Source: Pseudomonas sp. SCB32
GTDB lineage: Bacteria; Pseudomonadota; Gammaproteobacteria; Pseudomonadales; Pseudomonadaceae
Assembly (NCBI RefSeq): GCF_009189165.1
Contig: NZ_CP045118.1
Coordinates: 1,922,001 to 1,986,000, forward strand
DNA length: 64,000 bases
Direction: 5' to 3'
Position 1 is the stretch's first letter. Each line of letters begins with the position of its first letter. Positions 8,303 through 17,572 of this stretch are shown here, piece after piece. The notes under the pieces are model-generated. The model worked only from the letters and a program-made list of their open reading frames with translations. It did not search any database and was not told the origin of the DNA. The position numbers were made by a program, and so were the translations under genes.

Positions 8303-9078
8303 TGCTGGAGCTCACCAACGCGCAGATCGGCGGCTGGATCGGGTCCTTCCTGTTCCCGCTGTTCCGCATCGCCGCGCTGCTGATGGTGATGCCGATCTTC
8401 GGCACCCAGCTGGTGCCGACCCGCGTGCGCCTGTACCTGGCCGTGGCGATCGCCGTGGTGCTGGTGCCCAGCCTGCCGCCCATGCCGCAGGTGGACGCGT
8501 TGAGCGCGAAGGCCATGCTGCTGATTGGCGAGCAGATCCTCATCGGCGCCATGCTCGGCTTCACCCTGCAGCTGATGTTCCATGCCTTCGTCATCGCCGG
8601 GCAGATCATCTCCATGCAGATGGGCCTGGGCTTCGCCTCGATGGTCGACCCCACCAACGGCATCTCGGTGCCGGTGCTCGGGCAATTCTTCACCCTGCTG
8701 GTGACCCTGCTGTTCCTGGCCATGAACGGCCACCTGGTGGTGTTCGAGGTATTGGCCGAGAGCTTCGTCACCCTACCGGTGGGCGAGGGGCTGTCGGGTA
8801 ACCATATGATCACCGTCGCCGGTAAGCTCGGCTGGGTGATCGGCGCGGGGCTGTTGCTGGCGCTGCCGGCGGTCACCGCGCTGCTGGTGGTCAACCTGGC
8901 CTTCGGCGCCATGACCCGCGCCGCGCCGCAGCTGAATATCTTCTCCATCGGCTTCCCGCTGACCCTGATCATGGGCTTTATCATCGTCTGGATCGGCAGC
9001 GCCGACATTCTGTCGCAGTATCAGTCCCTTGCCAGCGAAGGCCTGCAACTGCTGCGTGACCTGGTTCGAGCGAGGTAG
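8302..9078 (+). CDS. fliR: Flagellar export gate protein FliR
   Basis: A 258-residue, highly hydrophobic protein with about six transmembrane helices. Family motifs include MVDPTNGISVPVLGQFFTLL and FSIGFPLTLIMGF. FliR caps the FliP5FliQ4FliR1 export gate and interacts with FlhB. It is coupled to fliQ by a TGATG overlap and followed 6 bp later by flhB. Confidence 0.96.
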   Translation: MLELTNAQIGGWIGSFLFPLFRIAALLMVMPIFGTQLVPTRVRLYLAVAIAVVLVPSLPPMPQVDALSAKAMLLIGEQILIGAMLGFTLQLMFHAFVIAGQIISMQMGLGFASMVDPTNGISVPVLGQFFTLLVTLLFLAMNGHLVVFEVLAESFVTLPVGEGLSGNHMITVAGKLGWVIGAGLLLALPAVTALLVVNLAFGAMTRAAPQLNIFSIGFPLTLIMGFIIVWIGSADILSQYQSLASEGLQLLRDLVRAR

Positions 9079-9084
9079 CCTGCG

Positions 9085-10221
9085 ATGGCGGAAAGCGAGA
9101 GCGGTCAGGACAAGACAGAGGAACCCACAGAGAAACGGCGCCGGGAGGCGCGCGAGAAAGGGCAGCTGCCGCGTTCGCGGGAGCTGAACACCCTTGCCGT
9201 GCTCGTCGCCGGCTCCGGCGGCCTGCTGATCTACGGCGCGGGCCTGGCGGATGCGCTGATGCGCCTGATGCGCGGCAGCTTCGAGCTGTCCCGCGAGACG
9301 GTGATGAACAGCGACAACATGCTGCGGCTGCTGGCCAGCGCGGCGCAGATCGCTGGCGAAGGGCTCTGGCCGATCCTCGCGCTGCTGCTGGTCGCGGCCC
9401 TGCTGGGGCCGATAGCGCTCGGCGGCTGGCTGTTCTCCAGCGAGGCGCTGGCGCCCAAGTTCAGCCGCCTGAACCCGCTGGAAGGGCTCAAGCGGATGTT
9501 CTCGGCCAAGTCCCTGCTGGAGCTGTTCAAGGCGCTGATCAAGTTCACCGTGGTGCTCGCCGTGGCGATCATGGTGTTGCAGTCGGACAAGGACGACCTG
9601 TTGGCGATGGCCCACGAGCCCACCGAGCAGGCGCTGGTGCATTGCGCCAGGGTGGTCGGCTGGAGTGCCTTCTGGCTGGCCTGCAGCCTGATGCTGATCG
9701 CCGCGGTGGACGTGCCGTACCAGCTCTGGGACAACCGCCAGAAGCTGATGATGACCAAGCAGGAAGTGCGCGACGAGTACAAGGACTCCGAGGGCAAGCC
9801 GGAGGTCAAGGCCAAGGTCCGCCAGATGCAGCGCGAGATGGCGCAGCGGCGGATGATGCAGGCGGTGCCGGACGCCGACGTGGTGATCACCAACCCGACG
9901 CACTTCGCCGTCGCCCTCAAGTACGATCCGGGCGCAACCGGCGCGCCCAGGCTGCTGGCCAAGGGCAACGACTTCATGGCGCTGAAGATCCGCGAGGTGG
10001 CCCAGGAGCACAAGATCACGGTGCTGGAGTCACCGGCGCTGGCGCGGGCGGTGTACTACTCCACCGAACTGGATCACGAGATTCCCGCCGGCCTTTACCT
10101 CGCCGTCGCCCAGGTACTGGCCTACGTCTACCAGCTCAAGCAGTTCCGCGCCGGCAAGGGCAAGCGCCCGGGGCCGATGCCGGACCTGCCGATTCCACCG
10201 GATTTGCGGCGAGACGAGTGA
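9085..10221 (+). CDS. flhB: Flagellar export switch protein FlhB
   Basis: A 378-residue protein with a charged N-terminus, four transmembrane helices (about 33-55, 92-118, 148-168, 188-210) and a cytoplasmic domain. The autocleavage motif NPTH is at residues 270-273 in VVITNPTHFAVALKYDPG. FlhB switches export specificity from hook to filament when FliK signals completion. The C-terminal tail (RAGKGKRPGPMPDLPIPPDL) is proline-rich as usual. It is last in the fliL operon; downstream lies a damaged two-gene remnant instead of an immediate flhA. A stand-alone FlhB-tail homologue is encoded at 29341-29676. Confidence 0.96.
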   Translation: MAESESGQDKTEEPTEKRRREAREKGQLPRSRELNTLAVLVAGSGGLLIYGAGLADALMRLMRGSFELSRETVMNSDNMLRLLASAAQIAGEGLWPILALLLVAALLGPIALGGWLFSSEALAPKFSRLNPLEGLKRMFSAKSLLELFKALIKFTVVLAVAIMVLQSDKDDLLAMAHEPTEQALVHCARVVGWSAFWLACSLMLIAAVDVPYQLWDNRQKLMMTKQEVRDEYKDSEGKPEVKAKVRQMQREMAQRRMMQAVPDADVVITNPTHFAVALKYDPGATGAPRLLAKGNDFMALKIREVAQEHKITVLESPALARAVYYSTELDHEIPAGLYLAVAQVLAYVYQLKQFRAGKGKRPGPMPDLPIPPDLRRDE

Positions 10222-10299
10222 CCGGGTCGGCTGTGCATGGGGGCTGCGTTGTACTAGCATCCGGGCTCCCATCCCTGCCAGGAGGCACTGAGGAAAGCC

Positions 10300-10809
10300 A
10301 TGGAAAGCACCGTCCGCGATCATCGCATTGCCGCTCTCATTCCCATTGCCGTGCTGGCGGTGAGCGTGGCTACCTTGTGGTCCCTGCCGTTTCTGATGCT
10401 GGCGTATCTCGTATTGCGCCCCGTGATGCCTCTTTTCGTGCGGGCCGTGTTTCTCTGCACGCTGGATCTGGTCCTTTCTCTGCTTCTCCTCGCCGTTGCC
10501 GTCTGGGTTCTCGCCTGGGCGCTGGTGTCTGTCGTGGGCGTCGGTGGCGGCCATTGGCTGTCGCAGTTCAGTCTTCCGTTGGTATTGGTTCTTACATTTT
10601 TCATCTGCGTCTATGGCGTCCTCCACCTGGTCTTAGCCGCCTATGGGGCCTGGTGCTGGTGGCCAAGGATGACCGGACGATGCGTATCGAGGTCGGCTAT
10701 GGGCTGGAAGGCGCCATTCCTGATGTCACGGCCGGTCGCATCATCCGCGACGAGATGGCCCCGGCGTTTCGCCAGGGTGACTTCTCCGGTGGCATCGAAC
10801 GTGCTGTAG
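10300..10809 (+). pseudogene. Truncated polytopic membrane protein (DUF4870-like?), 3' end lost by fusion
   Basis: The ATG at 10300 has a good AGGAGG-containing leader. The first about 118 residues make a polytopic membrane protein with hydrophobic helices at roughly 10-40, 47-75 and 88-115, ending VYGVLHLVLAAYGAW. The pattern resembles DUF4870-type proteins, but I am not certain. After about base 10650 this frame translates an unrelated Arg/Pro/Ser-rich tail that is the wrong frame of the downstream TPM gene. The gene therefore appears to have lost its 3' end in a deletion. It lies between flhB and flhA. If translated, it would give a 169-residue protein with an abnormal tail. Confidence 0.7.
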
Positions 10810-11549
10810 GTGTTCTGGAGCACCTGATCGACGGCGAAGCGCTGCCCGAATGGGGGCGTGGCGGTAGCCTGACTCATGCAGGCTGGGTGCTGCTGATCGC
10901 CCTGGTCTGTGGCGCGGTGGCGGGCGTGGCGCTGCGTCGTAACCTGCTCGCTGTCCGTTGGGTCCTGGGTGTGTCGGCGGGGCTGATGGTGCTGCTGGCG
11001 TTCGGCGACGGTCTCAAGAGCGTGCCGTTACTTTTCATGGCCGTGTCCATCAGCATGGCGCTGGGCTGCGCTGTCGGCGCCATTGCGGCGGGGGCGCGCA
11101 AGTCAGCCTGGATCGTCGCCGCCATCGTCGGCTACATCGTCGCCCTGTCAGCGGCGGCCAGCCGATATGGCGTCGAGGTGCTGCTCTACGGTCTGGCCGG
11201 CCCCATCGCCCTGGCCCTGGGGCTGGCGCTGCTCTGCCTGCCGTTCATCCTCGCCCATGCCGCCTGGAAGCGCAGCCGGCTGGAGTTCTTCATTCGCCTG
11301 GCGCTGGCCTCGGCCATCTGCGCGTTCGTCATGACCCTCACTGGCATCGTCGAACATCTTGGCGAGTTTCCGGAATCGCTGGCGCTGCTGCCGATGATTT
11401 ACTTCCCGCTGCTGCTCGCATTCATGAGGGGCTGGGCGGCCAGTTCGGGCTCAGGTTCCAGCGGCGGCAGCTCGTCTTCCGGTGGCAGCAGCGGCTATTC
11501 CGGTGGCGGAGGCTCCAGCGGCGGTGGTGGCGCATCAGGGGGATGGTAG
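10641..11549 (+). pseudogene. 5'-truncated TPM-domain (YgcG-family) membrane protein
   Basis: From about 10641 this frame encodes the second half of a TPM domain: LVLVAKDDRTMRIEVGYGLE, then RIIRDEMAPAFRQGDFSGGI. About six hydrophobic segments follow, and a Ser/Gly-rich tail (SGSGSSGGSSSSGGSSG...GGW) typical of YgcG-family proteins. The signal peptide and the first half of the TPM domain are missing. The first possible ATG in frame is at 10680, inside the domain, without a clear ribosome-binding site. It abuts the preceding truncated gene in another frame, so a single deletion probably removed the 3' end of one gene and the 5' end of the other. Confidence 0.75.
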
Positions 11550-11708
11550 ACGAACGCTCCGCGTTATACGCCGCTTGGCCTTGGTTGCAGATAGCTCCGG
11601 GCTCGGCCAGGGCGCTGCTCACAGGCACGCTGTAGCGGCGTACAACCGCGCACGGTAGTACGCCCTGCGGGCTGCTCTGGATCGGGTATTTCCGTCGATT
11701 CGAAAAAG

Positions 11709-11725
11709 TTGGAACGCTTCCTGCT
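11709..11725 (+). promoter_or_regulatory. Sigma54 (RpoN) promoter for flhA
   Basis: TTGGAACGCTTCCTGCT has the -24 GG and -12 GC exactly ten bases apart and matches TTGGCACG-N4-TTGCW at most positions. It is 83 bp upstream of the flhA start. The preceding 150 bp hold decayed palindromic sequence (GCGTTATACGCC near 11568) and no gene. Confidence 0.8.
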
Positions 11726-11807
11726 AAAGCTCCTGCAAACGCCCATTGGGGCGTCAAAAGTTTGATAGGGCGGGCGCAAGATCCGTCGCAGGGCAGGGGA
11801 GTCAAGG

Positions 11808-13931
11808 GTGGACCGCACGCAACTGATCAGCAACGTTCGCAGCAATCTGGCGGGCCTGGGCCGGGGCAATCTCGGTGTGCCGCTGCTGCTGCTGGCCATG
11901 CTGGGCATGATGACCCTGCCGATCCCGCCGTTCCTGCTGGACGTGCTGTTCACCTTCAACATCGCCCTGTCCATCGTGGTCCTGCTGGTCTGCGTGTACG
12001 CGCTGCGTCCGCTGGACTTCGCCGTGTTCCCGACCATCCTGCTGGTCGCGACCCTGCTGCGCCTGGCGCTGAACGTCGCCTCCACCCGCGTGGTACTGCT
12101 CCACGGCCATGACGGCCACGCCGCCGCGGGCAAGGTGATCCAGGCCTTCGGCGAGGTGGTGATCGGCGGTAACTACGTGGTCGGCATCGTGGTCTTCGCG
12201 ATCCTCATGATCATCAACTTCGTGGTGGTCACCAAGGGCGCCGGGCGTATCTCCGAAGTGAGCGCACGTTTCACCCTCGACGCCATGCCCGGCAAGCAGA
12301 TGGCCATCGACGCCGACCTCAACGCCGGCCTGATCGAGCAGGCTGAAGCCAAGAAGCGCCGTGCCGAGGTAGCCCAGGAAGCCGACTTCTACGGCTCCAT
12401 GGACGGTGCCAGCAAGTTCGTCCGTGGTGACGCCGTCGCCGGTCTGCTGATCCTCTTCATCAACCTCATCGGTGGCGTCGCCATCGGCATGCTGCAGCAC
12501 TCGATGGGCTTCGGCGATGCCGGCAAGGTCTACGCCCTGCTGACCATCGGTGACGGCCTGGTGGCGCAACTGCCGTCGCTGCTGCTGTCCACCGCCGCGG
12601 CGATCATGGTGACCCGCGTGTCCAGCGCCGAGGACATGGGCCAGCAGGTCAACCGGCAGATGTTCGCTTCGCCCAAGGCGCTGGCCATCTCCGCCGCGAT
12701 CCTGATCGCCATGGGCCTGGTGCCGGGCATGCCGCACATTTCCTTCGTTGGCCTGGGAGCCCTGGCCGCCGGCGGCGCCTGGCTGATCTGGCAACGCCAG
12801 CGCCAGGCGGCGCAGCAGGCCGAACAGGAAACCCAGCGCCAGCAGGAGCTGCTGCCGGCCCAGCGCGCCCAGGAAACCAAGGAGCTGGGCTGGGACGATG
12901 TGACCCCGGTGGACCTGGTCGGCCTGGAAGTCGGCTACCGCCTGATCCCGCTGGTGGACCGCAACCAGGGTGGCCAGCTGCTGGCGCGGATCAAGGGCGT
13001 GCGCAAGAAGCTGTCCCAGGACCTGGGCTTCCTGATGCCCTCGGTGCACATCCGCGACAACCTCGACCTGCTGCCCAACGCTTATCGCCTGACGCTCATG
13101 GGCGTCAGCGTGGCCGAGGCCGAGATCTATCCGGACCGCGAGCTGGCGATCAACCCCGGCCAGGTGTTCGGCACCCTCAACGGCATCGCCGGCAAGGACC
13201 CGGCCTTCGGCCTGGAGGCGGTGTGGATCGAGGCCTCGCAGCGCGACCAGGCGCAGTCCCTGGGCTACACCGTGGTCGACGCCAGCACCGTGGTCGCCAC
13301 CCACCTGAACCAGGTGCTGCACAAGCACGCCCATGAGCTGCTCGGCCACGAGGAAGTTCAGCAACTGATGCAGCTGCTGGCCAAGACCTCGCCCAAGCTC
13401 GCGGAAGAACTGGTGCCGGGGATGATCTCCCTGTCGACCCTGCTCAAGGTCCTGCAGGCGCTGCTGCAGGAGCAGGTGCCGGTGCGCGACATCCGCACCA
13501 TTGCCGAGGCCATCGCCAACGTCGCCGCCAAGAGTCAAGATCCCGCCGCCATGGTGGCGGCAGTTCGCGTCTCGCTGTCCCGCGCAATCGTGCAAACCAT
13601 TGTGGGACTAGAGCCGGAGCTGCCCGTGATCACTCTGGAACCCAGGTTGGAACAGATATTGCTCAATAGTCTTCAGAAGGCCGGACAGGGCTCCGAAGAC
13701 GGCATGTTGCTGGAGCCCGGAATGGCGGAAAAGCTGCAACGCTCGATGGTCGAGTCGGCGCAGCGCCAGGAAATGCTCGGCAAGCCGGCGATCCTGCTGG
13801 TGGCTGGTCCCGTTCGCGCGATGATGTCCCGATTCGCGCGGATGGCGGTCCCCACCATGCACGTGCTGGCTTACCAGGAAATCCCGGATAACAAACAAGT
13901 GACGATCGTCGCCACCGTTGGGCAGAACTGA
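11808..13931 (+). CDS. flhA: Flagellar export protein FlhA
   Basis: A 707-residue protein of the usual FlhA length. The first 330 residues form about eight transmembrane helices around the conserved FHIPEP-type cytoplasmic loop (TLDAMPGKQMAIDADLNAG). The rest is the cytoplasmic ring domain that binds chaperone-filament protein complexes. It starts with GTG at 11808; AGGGGAG at about 11795-11801 is the ribosome-binding site. It probably heads a flhA-flhF-fleN-fliA operon under the sigma54 promoter at 11709. Confidence 0.96.
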   Translation: MDRTQLISNVRSNLAGLGRGNLGVPLLLLAMLGMMTLPIPPFLLDVLFTFNIALSIVVLLVCVYALRPLDFAVFPTILLVATLLRLALNVASTRVVLLHGHDGHAAAGKVIQAFGEVVIGGNYVVGIVVFAILMIINFVVVTKGAGRISEVSARFTLDAMPGKQMAIDADLNAGLIEQAEAKKRRAEVAQEADFYGSMDGASKFVRGDAVAGLLILFINLIGGVAIGMLQHSMGFGDAGKVYALLTIGDGLVAQLPSLLLSTAAAIMVTRVSSAEDMGQQVNRQMFASPKALAISAAILIAMGLVPGMPHISFVGLGALAAGGAWLIWQRQRQAAQQAEQETQRQQELLPAQRAQETKELGWDDVTPVDLVGLEVGYRLIPLVDRNQGGQLLARIKGVRKKLSQDLGFLMPSVHIRDNLDLLPNAYRLTLMGVSVAEAEIYPDRELAINPGQVFGTLNGIAGKDPAFGLEAVWIEASQRDQAQSLGYTVVDASTVVATHLNQVLHKHAHELLGHEEVQQLMQLLAKTSPKLAEELVPGMISLSTLLKVLQALLQEQVPVRDIRTIAEAIANVAAKSQDPAAMVAAVRVSLSRAIVQTIVGLEPELPVITLEPRLEQILLNSLQKAGQGSEDGMLLEPGMAEKLQRSMVESAQRQEMLGKPAILLVAGPVRAMMSRFARMAVPTMHVLAYQEIPDNKQVTIVATVGQN

Positions 13932-13946
13932 TTGAGGTCCCAGGCC

Positions 13947-15257
13947 ATGCAGGTAAAACGCTTCTTCGCCGCCGATATGCGTCAGGCCATGAAACTGGTC
14001 CGTGACGAGCTGGGCCCGGATGCCGCGATCATCGGCAACCGCCGTGTCGCCGGCGGCGTCGAGCTGACCGCGGCGCTGGACTACCAGGCCCCGGCGGCGG
14101 CCAGCAAGCCGAACCCGGCGCTGGAAGCCGAGCTGCGCAAGACCCAGGCACGGATCGCCCAGGCCAAGGCCGAGCTGAGCGAGCCGACCCGCATGAGCGA
14201 GGCCGTGCGCAAGGACCGTCAAATGTACGGCGCAGAGGTGCCGCGCCGCAGCGCCGCCGAGACCCTGGCCGAAGCCATGGCCGCGCCGGTCGCACCGGCT
14301 GCCGCCAACGTCGGCCAGCAGGCCCTGGAAGCCATGCGCTTCGAGCTCAACGGCCTGCGTGAACTGATCGAAGTGCAGCTGGGCTCCATCGCCTGGAACC
14401 AGTTGCAGAGCCAGCGTCCGAGGCAGGCCAACCTGTGGCGCCGCCTGCAGCGCATGGGGCTGCCGGCTGACCTGTCGCGCAGCCTGCTGGAAAAAGTCGC
14501 CTCCATCGCTGAGCCGAAGCAGGCCTGGCGCATGCTGCTGGCACACCTGGCGCGCTCCATCAACGCCCCGGAAATCGACCTGCTGGAGCAGGGCGGGGTG
14601 GTTGCGCTGGTCGGCCCGGCCGGCATGGGCAAAACGACGACCCTGGCCAAGCTTGCCGCCCGCTACGTGCTGAAGTACGGCGCGCAGAGCATCGCCCTGG
14701 TCTCGATGGACAGCTTCCGCATCGGTGCGCAGGAGCAGATCAAGACCCTCGGTCGCATCCTCAACGTGCCGGTAACCCTGGTCGATCCGGGCCAGTCGCT
14801 GATTCAGGCCATGGCGCCGCTGGCGCGCAAGCGCCTGGTGCTGATCGATACCGCCGGCCTGCCGGCCAACGATCCGGCGCTGCGCATGCAGCTCGAAGCC
14901 CTGGCGGCGCAGAGCCTGAACGTGAAGAACTATCTGGTGCTGGCCGCGACCAGCCAGAGCCAGGTGCTCAAGGCCGCCTGGCAGAACTATCGTGTGTGCG
15001 GTCTGGCCGGGTGCATCCTGACCAAGCTGGACGAAGCCGGCAGCCTCGGCGAGGCGCTTGCTCTGGCAATTGGCCAGCGTCTCCCGGTAGCCTATCTGGC
15101 GGACGGTCCGAAGATTCCGGATGATCTGCAGATTGCGCGCAGCCACCAACTGGTCAGCCGCGCGGTGAGTCTGCAGTCGCCGGAAGAGCCGAGCGAGGAC
15201 GCCATGGCCGACCTGTTCGCCGGTCTGTACCAGCAGCCGGTGCGTCGCGCCGGCTGA
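13947..15257 (+). CDS. flhF: Signal recognition particle-type GTPase FlhF
   Basis: A 436-residue protein. Its N-terminal basic/B domain starts MQVKRFFAADMRQAMKLVRD, followed by an Ala/Pro-rich region. The SRP-type NG GTPase domain has the P-loop GPAGMGKTTT, DSFRIGAQEQ, DTAGLPAND (G3) and TKLDEAGSLGEAL. FlhF recruits the first flagellar components to the old pole. I preferred the ATG at 13947 (GAGG nine bases upstream) to a TTG five codons earlier. It follows flhA directly; fleN begins after a 168-bp gap without an ORF. Confidence 0.95.
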   Translation: MQVKRFFAADMRQAMKLVRDELGPDAAIIGNRRVAGGVELTAALDYQAPAAASKPNPALEAELRKTQARIAQAKAELSEPTRMSEAVRKDRQMYGAEVPRRSAAETLAEAMAAPVAPAAANVGQQALEAMRFELNGLRELIEVQLGSIAWNQLQSQRPRQANLWRRLQRMGLPADLSRSLLEKVASIAEPKQAWRMLLAHLARSINAPEIDLLEQGGVVALVGPAGMGKTTTLAKLAARYVLKYGAQSIALVSMDSFRIGAQEQIKTLGRILNVPVTLVDPGQSLIQAMAPLARKRLVLIDTAGLPANDPALRMQLEALAAQSLNVKNYLVLAATSQSQVLKAAWQNYRVCGLAGCILTKLDEAGSLGEALALAIGQRLPVAYLADGPKIPDDLQIARSHQLVSRAVSLQSPEEPSEDAMADLFAGLYQQPVRRAG

Positions 15258-15425
15258 ACGAATTGAACGGCCCCGTGGTGGGGTGACGGGCGGCCAGGTG
15301 GGCTGCCCGGCGAGGCGGATGCTCTGGGAGACGATCCGCGAACGCCGGAAGCGGTAGAGCACCGCGGCCGGCAGGGCCGCAGCGCCAGGGGGCGCGGCGG
15401 CTGAATGACGAGACAAGGTATTGAT

Positions 15426-16256
15426 ATGGGCATGCATCCTGTACAGGTAATCGCAGTCACCGGTGGCAAGGGTGGTGTCGGCAAGACCAACGTGTCGGTG
15501 AACCTGTCGCTGGCGTTGGCCGACCTCGGCCGCCGCGTCATGCTGCTGGACGCCGACCTGGGCCTGGCCAACGTCGACGTGCTGCTGGGCCTGACGCCCA
15601 AGCGCACGCTGGCCGATGTGATTGAAGGCGAGTGCGATCTGCGCGACGTGATCCTCCAAGGGCCCGGCGGTGTTCGCATCGTTCCGGCGGCCTCCGGCAC
15701 GCAGAGCATGGTGCACCTCACGCCGATGCAGCACGCCGGTCTGATCCAGGCGTTCAGCGACATCAGCGAGAACATCGACGTGCTGGTGGTGGATACCGCC
15801 GCCGGCATCGGCGACTCGGTGGTGAGCTTCGTGCGTGCCGCGCAGGAAGTGCTGTTGGTCGTCTGCGACGAACCCACCTCGATCACCGACGCCTACGCGT
15901 TGATCAAGTTGCTCAACCGCGACTACGGCATGACCCGCTTCCGCGTACTGGCGAACATGGCGCACAGCCCCCAGGAGGGCCGCAACCTGTTCGCCAAGCT
16001 GACCAAGGTCACTGACCGCTTCCTCGACGTGGCGCTGCAGTACGTCGGCGCCGTTCCGTACGACGAGTCGGTGCGCAAGGCGGTGCAGAAGCAGCGTTCG
16101 GTGTATGAGGCGTTCCCGCGCAGCAAGGCGTCCCTGGCCTTCCGTGCGATTGCGCAGAAAGTCGACAGCTGGCCGCTGCCGGCCAACCCACGTGGGCACC
16201 TGGAGTTCTTCGTCGAGCGCCTGGTGCAGCATCCGTCCACGGGTTCGGCCGTATGA
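15426..16256 (+). CDS. fleN: Flagellar number regulator FleN (FlhG), MinD-like ATPase
   Basis: A 276-residue MinD/ParA-type ATPase with a deviant Walker A GGKGGVGKTN, LLDADLGLANVDVLLGL, and VVDTAAGIGD. The C-terminal end (LEFFVERLVQHPSTGSAV) is near-identical to P. aeruginosa FleN as I remember it. FleN antagonises FleQ ATPase activity and so limits the cell to one polar flagellum. I chose the ATG at 15426 because AAGG lies seven bases upstream; an ATG at 15405 would add seven residues. Its stop overlaps the fliA start by four bases. Confidence 0.95.
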   Translation: MGMHPVQVIAVTGGKGGVGKTNVSVNLSLALADLGRRVMLLDADLGLANVDVLLGLTPKRTLADVIEGECDLRDVILQGPGGVRIVPAASGTQSMVHLTPMQHAGLIQAFSDISENIDVLVVDTAAGIGDSVVSFVRAAQEVLLVVCDEPTSITDAYALIKLLNRDYGMTRFRVLANMAHSPQEGRNLFAKLTKVTDRFLDVALQYVGAVPYDESVRKAVQKQRSVYEAFPRSKASLAFRAIAQKVDSWPLPANPRGHLEFFVERLVQHPSTGSAV

Positions 16257-17002
16257 TGATGGCCTCCGGAGCGCGTATGTACAGCAAGGCACAGGCGCAG
16301 AACTCCCAGGACCAACTGATCCAGCGGTACGCGCCGCTGGTCAAGCGCATTGCCTACCACCTGCTGGGCCGCCTGCCGGCCAGCGTGCAGGTGGAGGACC
16401 TGATGCAGGCCGGCATGATCGGCCTGCTGGAAGCGGCGAAGAAATACGACGCCGGCAAGGGCGCGAGCTTCGAGACCTACGCCGGCATTCGCATCCGTGG
16501 CGCCATGCTCGACGAGGTGCGCAAGGGCGACTGGGCCCCGCGTTCGGTGCACCGTAACTCGCGCATGGTCAGCGACGCGATTCGCGCCGTCGAGGCCAGA
16601 ACCGGTCGTGACGCTAAAGATCAGGAGGTTGCTGCCGAACTCAATATGAGTCTCGAAGAATATTACGGCATCCTCAGCGACACCCAGGGCAGCCGCCTGT
16701 ACAGCTTCGACGACCTGCTGCAGGACGGCGAGCAGGGCAGTGGCCTGGCCGAAGACGCTTCGCACCAGGGAAACGAGCCCTCCCACGGCCTGGAAGACGA
16801 ACGCTTCCAGGCGGCGCTCGCCGAAGCCATCACCAAGCTGCCCGAGCGCGAGCGGCTGGTGCTGGCCCTGTACTACGACGAGGAACTCAACCTCAAGGAG
16901 ATCGGCGAAGTGCTGGGGGTCAGCGAATCCCGGGTCAGTCAGCTGCACAGCCAATGCGCCGCGCGCCTGCGGGCACGTCTGGCGGAGTGGCGCGCGCACT
17001 GA
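16253..17002 (+). CDS. fliA: RNA polymerase sigma factor FliA (sigma28)
   Basis: A 249-residue sigma70-family factor of the FliA subgroup. Region 2 includes EDLMQAGMIGLLEAAKKYDA and FETYAGIRIRGAMLDE. Regions 3 and 4 follow, ending with the helix-turn-helix EIGEVLGVSESRVSQLHSQC. It directs late flagellar and chemotaxis genes (fliC, cheA region, motility genes) and is held by FlgM. The start overlaps the fleN stop (ATGA), so the two are translationally coupled. The HsbA protein encoded at the start of this window is known to act on FlgM. Confidence 0.96.
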   Translation: MMMASGARMYSKAQAQNSQDQLIQRYAPLVKRIAYHLLGRLPASVQVEDLMQAGMIGLLEAAKKYDAGKGASFETYAGIRIRGAMLDEVRKGDWAPRSVHRNSRMVSDAIRAVEARTGRDAKDQEVAAELNMSLEEYYGILSDTQGSRLYSFDDLLQDGEQGSGLAEDASHQGNEPSHGLEDERFQAALAEAITKLPERERLVLALYYDEELNLKEIGEVLGVSESRVSQLHSQCAARLRARLAEWRAH

Positions 17003-17178
17003 GGTTCGGGTAGTTTCGCGTCGGCTTTTTCGTAGGCTTCAGATTTAGATTTCAGAATTCTTCAGGGCGACGTCCCTTTGACGCCGCCCACACGGGATGA
17101 GCGCACGCCGCTCGATGAATTGACGGCACGCCCGCCAGGACGTGCCTGGTATCGATGGAGGTCGGTTTGGACAAGAAT

Positions 17179-17553
17179 ATGAAAATTCTCATCGTGGACG
17201 ACTTTTCCACGATGAGGCGCATCATCAAGAACCTCCTGCGTGACCTGGGGTTCACCAACACCGCAGAGGCCGACGACGGCACCACTGCGCTGCCGATGCT
17301 GCACAGCGGCAACTTCGACTTCCTCGTCACCGACTGGAACATGCCCGGCATGACCGGCATCGACCTGCTGCGCGCGGTCCGCGCCGACGAGCGCCTGAAG
17401 CACCTGCCGGTACTGATGGTCACCGCCGAGGCCAAGCGCGACCAGATCATTGAAGCCGCCCAGGCCGGGGTCAACGGCTATGTGGTCAAGCCTTTCACCG
17501 CTCAGGTGCTGAAAGAAAAGATCGAGAAGATTTTCGAGCGGGTCGGCAGCTGA
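17179..17553 (+). CDS. cheY: Chemotaxis response regulator CheY
   Basis: A 124-residue single receiver domain: [18 protein letters not shown] at the start, phospho-acceptor Asp in [13 protein letters not shown], Thr in LMVTAEAKR and Lys in YVVKPFTA. Phospho-CheY binds FliM and reverses motor rotation. The start is ambiguous. The ATG at 17179 matches the usual CheY N-terminus, but GGAGG at 17157-17161 is better placed for a TTG at 17167, which would add four residues (reading LDKN). It begins the cheYZAB-motCD-parCP-cheW cluster, 176 bp after fliA. Confidence 0.95.
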   Translation: MKILIVDDFSTMRRIIKNLLRDLGFTNTAEADDGTTALPMLHSGNFDFLVTDWNMPGMTGIDLLRAVRADERLKHLPVLMVTAEAKRDQIIEAAQAGVNGYVVKPFTAQVLKEKIEKIFERVGS

Positions 17554-17572
17554 GGCTGACTGAGAGGGCGTC

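Noticed and set aside
9642..10640. Upstream in-frame extension of the TPM remnant through flhB
   Set aside because: It overlaps flhB in another frame and shows only the Arg/Gly/Ala-rich composition of a shadow frame.
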